Of a DNA stretch of 5,608 nucleotides, positions 1 through 5,608 are shown one piece after another; the first letter of the stretch is position 1; the number at the start of each line of letters is the position of its first letter. The stretch lies in NCBI GenBank assembly GCA_030671095.1, contig DAOVAK010000217.1, positions 1 through 5,608 on the forward strand. The letters run 5' to 3'. The translations under genes were made by a program, and so were the position numbers. The stretch comes from Deltaproteobacteria bacterium (GTDB lineage Bacteria; Desulfobacterota; DSM-4660; Desulfatiglandales; HGW-15). The notes under the pieces were generated by a model. It was not told the DNA's origin, made no database searches, and worked only from the letters and a program-made list of their open reading frames with translations.

Positions 1-744
1 GACAAGGCCCTGGCCGGAGAAATTGAATGGACCATTGAGGCAGCTGTGGAAGAACTGGACAGACATCTTTCCACGGGCAAGTTTATTGGTATAGGAGAAG
101 GGATGCCCGCACGACCATACGGGAAGAAAACCCAAAAGACCTATAGCCAAACCGAACGCATGGATGAGCTACGAAAAGTCATGGATGTGGCGCAAAAACA
201 TCAAGTCCCCGTAAGGGTCCATACCGGCTCCCCCATGGGGTACATGATTACCTATACCAGGTGGCCCGAGAATTTTCATCCGAACTGGACACGAGACCTT
301 GCGGCTGAATATCCGGATGTGCCGATTATCTTCGACCATGGGGGTATGCAAGGGGGGCGATGGGATACCCTTGTGGAGGAATGTATTCAGGTGGCCGCTA
401 ACCATTACAATGTTTATCTGGAGACGGGCCTTTACTGGACAGAACTCTACTACAAGGCCCTATCTGATCCCAATGTGGGGCCGGAAAAGCTCATGTGGGG
501 CACGGACTGGGGGGCGAGCATTCCCATCCAGACGCAGCTCGGTTCAGACCCTCAATCCTATGCCGCGCAGGTGCATAAGGACGGGATTGTGCAGTACCAG
601 GTGGATATCATGGGCTGGAGCCTTAAGCAGGTCAGCCGCCTGAATATCTCTCAGGACGACATGAACCTGATCTTGGGTGGCAACGCCCTTCGTATCTATA
701 AGATCGATTTTCCAATAAGCCGTATGTTTAAGATCATCGGTTAG
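1..744 (+). CDS. Amidohydrolase-2 family (ACMSD-like) metal-dependent hydrolase/decarboxylase, C-terminal part
   Basis: The frame is open from the first base, so this is a 5'-truncated gene. 247 codons remain, ending in TAG at 742-744. A GTG at 46 could be called as a start, but in-frame coding precedes it and the family needs more N-terminal sequence. Counting from base 1, the visible TIM-barrel landmarks are a strand ending in VRVHTG (His74), a strand IIFDHGG (His113), and WGTDWG (Asp169). These match the later His, His and Asp metal/catalytic ligands of amidohydrolase-2 proteins. The C-terminal ILGGNALRIYKI is the usual family ending. The N-terminal HxH metal motif should lie upstream of the window. 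Known members include aminocarboxymuconate-semialdehyde decarboxylase, gamma-resorcylate decarboxylase and various hydrolases of cyclic compounds, so the reaction is not fixed. No signal peptide can be judged. It is probably cytoplasmic and may act on the compound handled by the downstream ligase and transporter; that link is inference from co-orientation only. Confidence 0.88.
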   Translation, partial: DKALAGEIEWTIEAAVEELDRHLSTGKFIGIGEGMPARPYGKKTQKTYSQTERMDELRKVMDVAQKHQVPVRVHTGSPMGYMITYTRWPENFHPNWTRDLAAEYPDVPIIFDHGGMQGGRWDTLVEECIQVAANHYNVYLETGLYWTELYYKALSDPNVGPEKLMWGTDWGASIPIQTQLGSDPQSYAAQVHKDGIVQYQVDIMGWSLKQVSRLNISQDDMNLILGGNALRIYKIDFPISRMFKIIG

Positions 745-766
745 CCAAGGGATTCCTTTTAGACTG

Positions 767-797
767 CCTTTCTGGCCAGTTTGGGAAAACTGAAAGG
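767..797 (+). other. Bulged stem-loop downstream of the amidohydrolase gene
   Basis: CAGTTT (777-782) pairs with AAACTG (787-792) around a GGGA loop. An outer CCTTT (767-771) pairs with AAAGG (793-797), leaving CTGGC (772-776) as a one-sided bulge. It starts 22 bases after the stop codon. No true T-run follows, only GATCTTCCTTAAT, so a factor-independent terminator is doubtful. It could be a weak terminator, an mRNA-processing or stability hairpin, or chance. Confidence 0.3.
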
Positions 798-867
798 GAT
801 CTTCCTTAATAGTGTCAAGGGCGCTAATACTGCTAAGATGGCAAAAATCAGATAAAGGGTCAGGAAA

Positions 868-2556
868 ATGGATAGTAAGCGTTATCTGGAAGGTTTTATT
901 CCCTATAAACAAGAGGTCATTGAAGAATATACCAAGTTAGGGGGATGGCTGAACCTAACCTATGGTGAGCTCCTTGATCGAGCCGCTTCTCAATATTCCG
1001 AAAATACGGCCGTGGTCGATGACAGGAATCGCCTTACCTACAAAGAGCTCAAGGAAAAAGTGGATCGGTTCGCCATTTCCCTCATAGAACTCGGCATAAA
1101 AGCCCATGACCGAATTGTTTTACAGCTACCCAATCGTTATGAATTTGTGGTTGCCTTTTATGCATTCCAGAAAATCGGCGTGGTGCCTGTTTTGGCTATC
1201 CCCCGTCATGGGTATCAGGAGATATCCCTATTTGTCAGACTGACGGAAGCCGTAGGTTGGATTCTCCCGGCGAGAGACGGGAAGTTTGACTTTACGCCAT
1301 TGATCGATCAAGTACACTCGGCGTGTGAAAGTCTCAAATACATCATAATGCCTGAAGATGATGAGGATTTACCTCCGAAAACTGTTTCAATGAACAACCT
1401 TATTAATGACGTGAAACTTGAGGATTATGATCCTCATTATCTGGATCAATTCCGTCCGGATCCCAATGACGTGGCCGTCTTGATCCCCACCGGAGGGACC
1501 ACAGGTCTTCCCAAGATGGTGCCCCGGACGCATAACAGCCTGATCATCACCAATAAATATATCTCCAAAGACTTGGAAGCGTCAGATAGTCTGCTGCAGG
1601 CAACTCCCGTGGGACATGCCATGGCCATGCAAGGGGCTGTGAATTGTGCGGTGTACAAGGGCGCCACGTTGGTTCTCCAAGGGATACCTCGGCCGACGGA
1701 GATCATGGAAACCATACAAAAGGGAAAGGTTACACGGGTGTTTTTGGTGCCTACCCAGCTTGAAGGCGTGGTGAATCATCCTGATCTGGACAAGTACGAC
1801 CTCAGCTCTCTGAAAATAGTAGGCACCACAGGAGCGGCCCTTCCGAGAGACATCGCTCAAAAGGCGGTTGATTACCTGGAAAAGTTTGGTTGCAAATTCT
1901 CAGGGAACGCTTTGGGGGCATCAGAAGGGCTTCTTGCTCAGGGAGATCCAGATGATCCATTGGAAGAACAGCTAAGAACCGTGGGGCGGAATGTGACACC
2001 CGGAAGTCATTATAAGGCGATTGACGAAGATGAAAACGAACTCCCAGTGAATACAGAGGGAGAGTTGGTCGCTCGGGGGCCAGAGGTGTTCACAGGGTAC
2101 TACAAGGCTACAGAGGAGGAGAATAGAGAGGTTTTCACTCACGATGGTTACTATCGGACAGGTGACCTGGCGAAGATTGACGAGCGCGGCTACATCGCTA
2201 TAACAGGGCGCAAAAAGGATGTGATCATGCGCGGTGGTGAGACCCTTGTTCCCAGTGAAATAGAAAACCTGATCAGGAAACACCCTGACGTGGATGGTGT
2301 CGCTGTGGTGGGTATGCCTGATCCCAAAATGGGGGAGCGTGCCTGCGCCTATGTGGTTCCCAAGCCGGGAAAGGGCTTCAGTTTTGATGAGATGGTTCAA
2401 TTTCTCAAAGGAGAAGGAGCAAGTGTCCTCCTTCTCCCTGAAAGACTTGAGATTATTGATAGTCTCCCTTTGACTGGTGTGGGAAAGGTGGATAAAAAGA
2501 CTTTGCGTAAAGATATCGAGTCCAAGCTTGAGAAAGAGGCGAAATCAGAGAAATGA
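868..2556 (+). CDS. AMP-forming acyl/aryl-acid ligase (ANL superfamily, EntE/DhbE-like), probable acid-CoA ligase
   Basis: This complete 562-residue protein is close to the 536-539 residues of EntE and DhbE. Adenylation motifs appear in order: the phosphate-binding loop PTGGTTGLPK (207-216) followed by PRTHNS; ATPVGH (245-250); GASEG with the Mg/ATP glutamate Glu353; YRTGDLA (429-435) with the ribose-binding Asp433; the hinge GRKKDVIMRGGE (447-458); and TGVGKVDKK with the catalytic Lys540. The family activates a carboxylate with ATP to an acyl-AMP and then transfers it to CoA or a carrier protein. No carrier protein, NRPS or siderophore gene is visible, and a TRAP transporter follows, so a catabolic CoA ligase is more likely than a siderophore enzyme (inference). 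The His-Asn pair that DhbE uses in its aryl pocket reads His250-Ala251 here, arguing against 2,3-dihydroxybenzoate. The start is ATG at 868, preceded by AAAGGG (854-859) eight bases upstream; the N-terminal GGW...TYGELLDRAA matches the normal family start. No signal peptide is seen, so it should be cytoplasmic. Confidence 0.93.
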   Translation: MDSKRYLEGFIPYKQEVIEEYTKLGGWLNLTYGELLDRAASQYSENTAVVDDRNRLTYKELKEKVDRFAISLIELGIKAHDRIVLQLPNRYEFVVAFYAFQKIGVVPVLAIPRHGYQEISLFVRLTEAVGWILPARDGKFDFTPLIDQVHSACESLKYIIMPEDDEDLPPKTVSMNNLINDVKLEDYDPHYLDQFRPDPNDVAVLIPTGGTTGLPKMVPRTHNSLIITNKYISKDLEASDSLLQATPVGHAMAMQGAVNCAVYKGATLVLQGIPRPTEIMETIQKGKVTRVFLVPTQLEGVVNHPDLDKYDLSSLKIVGTTGAALPRDIAQKAVDYLEKFGCKFSGNALGASEGLLAQGDPDDPLEEQLRTVGRNVTPGSHYKAIDEDENELPVNTEGELVARGPEVFTGYYKATEEENREVFTHDGYYRTGDLAKIDERGYIAITGRKKDVIMRGGETLVPSEIENLIRKHPDVDGVAVVGMPDPKMGERACAYVVPKPGKGFSFDEMVQFLKGEGASVLLLPERLEIIDSLPLTGVGKVDKKTLRKDIESKLEKEAKSEK

Positions 2557-2584
2557 AAGTTTGGTAATTGGTAAAGGTGTGGAA

Positions 2585-2601
2585 AGAGTTTCAGTAACTC
2601 T
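2585..2601 (+). other. Small stem-loop between the ligase and receptor genes
   Basis: AGAGTT (2585-2590) pairs with AACTCT (2596-2601) around a five-base loop. It lies 28 bases after the ligase stop and just ahead of the receptor's ribosome binding site. The stem is short and AT-rich and has no T-run after it, so it is not a convincing terminator. The short gap of 76 bases allows readthrough from the ligase gene into the transporter genes. A chance repeat is possible. Confidence 0.2.
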
Positions 2602-2617
2602 AAAACCAAAACAAGAG

Positions 2618-2623
2618 AGGAGG
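2618..2623 (+). promoter_or_regulatory. Strong ribosome binding site of the TRAP receptor gene
   Basis: AGGAGG sits within a purine-rich run (about 2614-2629), with nine bases between it and the ATG at 2633. It fixes that start and is much stronger than anything before the ligase or permease starts. This fits a periplasmic receptor being made in excess over its membrane partner. Confidence 0.85.
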
Positions 2624-2632
2624 AGAAGGTAG

Positions 2633-3667
2633 ATGAAAAAGGTTCTATTATGGACGGTTATTTCAGTGTTTTTCACAGGTGTGATTTTGGGACTCTCAGC
2701 TCCCACAATGGCACAGGACACCATCAACCTTAGGCTATCCAGCTTTGTTCCCCCCATGCATTTCATGAATAAGCGAATTCTTGAGCCATGGGTCAAGACG
2801 GTGGAAGAACGAACCAATGGAAAACTCAAAATCAAAATCTACGCAGGCGGTGCCCTGGGCAAGCCCCAGGACCAATATAACATGGCCGTACGTGGGGTTG
2901 CAGATATTACCTGGGGAATCCTGGCCTACACCCCAGGGCGATTCCCCCTGGTAACTGTGATGGAACTCCCCTTTATGTCGCCCAATGCGGAGATTGGCAG
3001 CCGTATGGTCCAGAGGCTTTACGATTCGGGTCTCCTCAAGGAGGAGTTCAAGGATGTAAAACTCCTGGCTCTGGCCATGCCACCCACCATGGATCTACAT
3101 TCCAACAAGGGGTTGGCTAAACGCCTTGAAGACTTAAAAGGGATGAAGATAAGAACGCCCTCGGCCATGATTGGCAAACTCATCAAGAAATGGGGAGGCG
3201 TACCGGTAGCCATGCCCGCGCCAGAGGTCTATCTGTCACTTGAAAGAGGCGTGATTGATGCCATCTTCTTTGATCCCTTGACCCTTATGGGTATGAGGTG
3301 CAATGAGGTGACGAAATATCACACAAGGGTCGGGATCTCAACCACGGTCGTTTTCTTTGCCATGAACAAGAAGGCATGGAATAACCTCCCGCCAGACGTG
3401 CAAAAGATTATGGATGAGCTGACCGGTGAGTATTGGGCAGCAGATCTGAACGGCGTCATTGCGGATAGAGCGGTTTTGGGTGTCTTGAAGAAGCTTAAGG
3501 AGGCGGGCCACACCGTATACCCGCTCCCACCAGAAGAGCTGAAAAAATGGCAAAAGGCGTCTGCATCCGCCTATGATGAATGGCTCGAGGCCATGAAGGA
3601 GAAAGGTCTGGCAGGCGAAAAGGTCCTTCGAGAAGCCCGTCGCCTCAAGGCCCAGTTCGGGAAGTAA
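2633..3667 (+). CDS. dctP: TRAP transporter periplasmic solute-binding receptor, DctP family
   Basis: This complete 344-residue protein is normal in length for a TRAP P subunit. Residues 1-27 form a Sec signal peptide: MKK, a hydrophobic core VLLWTVISVFFTGVILGL, and the probable cleavage site APTMA before QDT. The mature protein begins with the typical first beta strand (INLRLSSFVPP). Later landmarks are GKLKIKIYAGGALGKP, the ADITWG segment, LKGMKIRTPSA, and PAPEVYLSLERGVIDA. Arg174 in MKIRTP aligns with the conserved arginine that, in characterised DctP-type receptors, forms the salt bridge to the substrate carboxylate. An organic acid ligand is therefore likely, but its identity is not readable. 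The protein should work in the periplasm and deliver the solute to the QM permease encoded next. A strong ribosome binding site precedes it and a stable inverted repeat follows it, an arrangement that could raise its level over the permease. The symbol is the family name and does not imply C4-dicarboxylate specificity. Confidence 0.95.
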   Translation: MKKVLLWTVISVFFTGVILGLSAPTMAQDTINLRLSSFVPPMHFMNKRILEPWVKTVEERTNGKLKIKIYAGGALGKPQDQYNMAVRGVADITWGILAYTPGRFPLVTVMELPFMSPNAEIGSRMVQRLYDSGLLKEEFKDVKLLALAMPPTMDLHSNKGLAKRLEDLKGMKIRTPSAMIGKLIKKWGGVPVAMPAPEVYLSLERGVIDAIFFDPLTLMGMRCNEVTKYHTRVGISTTVVFFAMNKKAWNNLPPDVQKIMDELTGEYWAADLNGVIADRAVLGVLKKLKEAGHTVYPLPPEELKKWQKASASAYDEWLEAMKEKGLAGEKVLREARRLKAQFGK

Positions 3668-3694
3668 CAAAGGCTATACCGAAAACATTTAGGG

Positions 3695-3749
3695 GGGGGA
3701 GCCTTTCCCGAAGAGACTCGCGTCCCATCGGGACGGAGCAGGCTCCCCC
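3695..3749 (+). promoter_or_regulatory. Nested inverted repeat between receptor and permease genes (attenuator or mRNA-stability element)
   Basis: A perfect 10-bp outer stem joins GGGGGAGCCT (3695-3704) and AGGCTCCCCC (3740-3749). Inside it, CTC-G-CGTCCC (3717-3726) pairs with GGGACG-GAG (3730-3738) around an ATC loop, giving nine base pairs with one bulged G (3720). The outer left arm belongs to a run of eight G (3692-3699). The structure starts 28 bases after the receptor stop and ends 77 bases before the permease start. What follows (CCGTTTCACGTTATTC) is not a proper T-run, so complete intrinsic termination is unlikely. Partial termination or protection of the receptor mRNA 3' end from exonucleases is the better guess, as known for other receptor/permease operons. 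Confidence 0.6.
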
Positions 3750-3826
3750 ACCGTTTCACGTTATTCACCTCATTTGGGCGAACCTTTCTGTTTTTCAATG
3801 CCGGTCACTTATCCTTAGAAATTTCA

Positions 3827-5608
3827 ATGAGCGTAAAAGCAACAGCCCAACAAACAAGAGACGTTATATACAGAGTAAGCCAGGGCATCAACAGTTTTGG
3901 CGTGGTCCTCCTTATGGGAATGATGCTGTTGATGGTGGTGGATGTTTGTTTACGACGTATCTTCAGCAGACCCATTACAGGCTCATTTGAGATTGTTCAA
4001 TTTATAATGATCATATTGGTCTATTTGGGGCTTGCCTATACGGCCATTCGGAAAGCCCATATCAGTGTGGAGCTTATTGTTACAAGGTTTTCCGAAAGGA
4101 TCCAGGTTCTGATCGAGAGTATTATCCTGTTCCTTGGCTTTGGCCTTTTTGTCATTATTACCTGGCGAAATATCATCAGGGCAGAGCAACTCTGGTTGGA
4201 GCAGCAGACATCACCCTTACTTTCCATACCCACTTTCCCCTTTTATTACATTCTCGCCTTCGGCTGCGGCATCTTGAGTCTGGTACTCTTGATAGAACTG
4301 GTCGAAACGCTCTCCAAGGTTGGTAAACTGTTCCCAAAAATCTGGTTGGGTCCCATCTATCTATTTGCTTGCGCCATCATGTGGGTCCCCCTGGCCGTTT
4401 CAGTCCACTGGATTGAATGGGAACCCAATCTACTGGTGGTGGGCATCATCGGCATTGTTAGCCTTCTAGTTCTCATGGCGGTGCGAATGCCAATTGCCTT
4501 TGCTATGGGACTGGTGGGATTTGCTGGCTACTGTTTTGTCGTGGGTGTAGATGCGGGCTTAAGCCAGCTGGAAACCATCCCTTATGGTGTGGGCTCGGAA
4601 TATATCCTCAGTGTGGTTCCCCTATTTCTACTCATGGGGCAGTTTGCATTCTATTCCGGTTTGAGCCAAGAGCTTTATGATACCTCTTACAAGTGGCTCG
4701 GGCACTACCCGGGAGGACTGGCCATGGCCACTGTGGGAGGCTGCGCGGCCTTTGCCGCAGTCAGTGGTTCCGGTGTGGCAACGGCGGCCACGATGGGGAC
4801 CGTCGCCTTGCCGGCGATGAAGAAATACCAATACAGTCCCAGATTGGCTCTGGGGAGTATCGCAGCAGGCGGCACGATAGGTATCCTGATTCCGCCCAGC
4901 ATCGTCTTTATCCTCTACGGGATCCTCACGGAACAGTCTATAGGTAGGCTTTTCCTGGCCGGATTTCTGCCCGGCGTCCTAACGGTGATCTTGTATATAA
5001 TAACCATCGTTATTCAAGTTCGCATAAATCCTCAATTGGGGCCACCGGGGCCAAAAACAACCTTGAAAGAGAAGATTCTATCCTTGCGTCAAACTTGGGG
5101 CATGCTCGTGCTATTTGCCCTGGTTATGGGCGGCATATACCTGGGCTTTTTCACCCCTACAGAGGCGGGCGCTGTTGGGGCTTTTGGTGCATTTCTGCTC
5201 GCCTTGCTCAGGAGAAAACTCAGTTGGAAAATTCTGTTCAGTTGTCTTCTGGAGACGGGGCGCACCACGTCTATGCTCATTATTATCTTCGTGGGAGCCA
5301 TGGTCTTCAATTATTTCTTGGCCGTGACAAACCTTCCCATGGATTTGGCCCAAATGATCGCAGATCTTGGTATGAATCGCTATATTGTCCTTGCCGCCAT
5401 TCTGGTTGTGTATCTCTTTCTTGGATGCGTTATGGACCCAGGATCCATGATCATCCTGACCATTCCTATTGTCTTCCCTCTTATACAATCCATGGGGTTT
5501 GACCCCATCTGGTTCGGTGTAATTATCGTCATGGTGGCCGAGATAGGCGCTATCACACCTCCTGTAGGGCTGAATGTGTTTGTTATCAAGGGTGTGGCAC
5601 CAGACGTT
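3827..5608 (+). CDS. Fused TRAP transporter small-large permease (DctQ-DctM), C-terminus cut by window edge
   Basis: One frame is open from ATG 3827 to the last base (594 codons, no stop). Residues 1-160 are a DctQ domain with four hydrophobic segments (about 23-42, 54-72, 94-112, 137-158) and the family signatures RRIFSRPITGSFE and KAHISVEL. Residues 172-193 form an extra hydrophobic segment joining the halves, like the connecting helix known in fused SiaQM of Haemophilus influenzae. From about residue 201 it is DctM: MAVRMPIAFAMG (217-228), SGSGVATAATMGTVALPAM (313-331), GGTIGILIPPS (348-358), FFTPTEAGAVGAFG (441-454), and EIGAITPPVGLNVFV (572-586) near the usual C-terminus. Probably 20-45 residues are missing. 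It is an inner-membrane, sodium-coupled elevator-type permease that takes substrate from the receptor encoded just upstream. No good Shine-Dalgarno sequence lies before 3827 (ATCCTTAGAAATTTCA), yet no other in-frame ATG/GTG/TTG lies just upstream, and the next in-frame ATG (residue 30) falls inside the first membrane segment. Confidence 0.94.
   Translation, partial: MSVKATAQQTRDVIYRVSQGINSFGVVLLMGMMLLMVVDVCLRRIFSRPITGSFEIVQFIMIILVYLGLAYTAIRKAHISVELIVTRFSERIQVLIESIILFLGFGLFVIITWRNIIRAEQLWLEQQTSPLLSIPTFPFYYILAFGCGILSLVLLIELVETLSKVGKLFPKIWLGPIYLFACAIMWVPLAVSVHWIEWEPNLLVVGIIGIVSLLVLMAVRMPIAFAMGLVGFAGYCFVVGVDAGLSQLETIPYGVGSEYILSVVPLFLLMGQFAFYSGLSQELYDTSYKWLGHYPGGLAMATVGGCAAFAAVSGSGVATAATMGTVALPAMKKYQYSPRLALGSIAAGGTIGILIPPSIVFILYGILTEQSIGRLFLAGFLPGVLTVILYIITIVIQVRINPQLGPPGPKTTLKEKILSLRQTWGMLVLFALVMGGIYLGFFTPTEAGAVGAFGAFLLALLRRKLSWKILFSCLLETGRTTSMLIIIFVGAMVFNYFLAVTNLPMDLAQMIADLGMNRYIVLAAILVVYLFLGCVMDPGSMIILTIPIVFPLIQSMGFDPIWFGVIIVMVAEIGAITPPVGLNVFVIKGVAPDV

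Noticed and set aside
46..744. Reading the GTG at 46 as the true start of a 232-residue protein
   Set aside because: The same frame is open to base 1 with plausible coding, no ribosome binding site precedes 46, and the family requires an N-terminal HxH-bearing strand that lies further upstream.
1972..2400. A minus-strand open frame of 142 codons inside the ligase gene
   Set aside because: It is antisense to highly conserved ligase motifs and its translation resembles no protein family; it is a shadow.
3740..3770. Classical factor-independent terminator after the receptor gene
   Set aside because: The stem is convincing but no T-run follows it, and the permease downstream is surely a functional partner, so it is recorded as an attenuator or stability element.
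3798..3818. A six-codon mini-gene just upstream of the permease
   Set aside because: It is too short, has no ribosome binding site and no attenuation-like repeated codons; kept only as a remark under the permease start finding.
3580..3990. A + strand open frame of 136 codons spanning the receptor end, the inverted repeat and the permease start
   Set aside because: It overlaps two confident genes in another frame, its translation is low-complexity Arg/Ser/Pro-rich, and it shows no family motif.
5095..5502. Overlapping open frames on both strands within the large permease domain
   Set aside because: The DctM frame runs through the whole region with conserved motifs; the alternatives are shadows with unnatural composition.
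1..5608. CRISPR arrays, tRNA/rRNA genes, insertion sequences, attachment sites, toxin-antitoxin or defence genes
   Set aside because: No regularly spaced repeats, tRNA-like cloverleaf, transposase motifs or long terminal repeats were seen; almost all the sequence is accounted for by four metabolic or transport genes.

Overview
The window is a conserved-looking bacterial catabolic or uptake locus. All four recognisable genes lie on the + strand and read left to right. Base composition is roughly balanced, leaders are short and transport is of the TRAP type. A Gram-negative proteobacterium-like or Desulfobacterota-like organism fits, but that is an impression from gene content and protein style; no rRNA or other marker gene is present.

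Layout: (1) bases 1-744 hold the C-terminal 247 residues of an amidohydrolase-2 (ACMSD-like) metal-dependent hydrolase or decarboxylase whose start lies outside the window. (2) A 123-base gap contains one bulged stem-loop. (3) Bases 868-2556 encode a complete 562-residue AMP-forming acyl/aryl-acid ligase of the ANL superfamily, closest in style to 2,3-dihydroxybenzoate-AMP ligases (EntE/DhbE). (4) A 76-base gap ends in a strong ribosome binding site. (5) Bases 2633-3667 encode a complete TRAP periplasmic solute receptor (DctP family) with a signal peptide. (6) A 159-base gap contains a prominent nested inverted repeat. (7) From base 3827 to the right edge there is one uninterrupted reading frame of 594 codons with no stop in the window. 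It encodes a fused TRAP small plus large permease (DctQ-DctM) and lacks only its last few dozen residues.

The simplest reading is an import-and-activate module. The receptor captures an organic (probably carboxylate) solute in the periplasm, the QM permease imports it with a sodium gradient, and the ligase adenylates it and probably forms a CoA thioester. The amidohydrolase may hydrolyse or decarboxylate the same compound or a related one. The substrate cannot be read from the sequence. An aromatic or cyclic acid is suggested by the ligase family and by the ACMSD-type enzyme, but this is inference.

I found no mobile element, CRISPR array, tRNA, rRNA or defence gene, and no clear evidence of a new kind of system. 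The points most worth a second look are the nested stem-loop between receptor and permease genes, the permease fusion with its poor ribosome binding site, and the altered substrate-pocket motif of the ligase.
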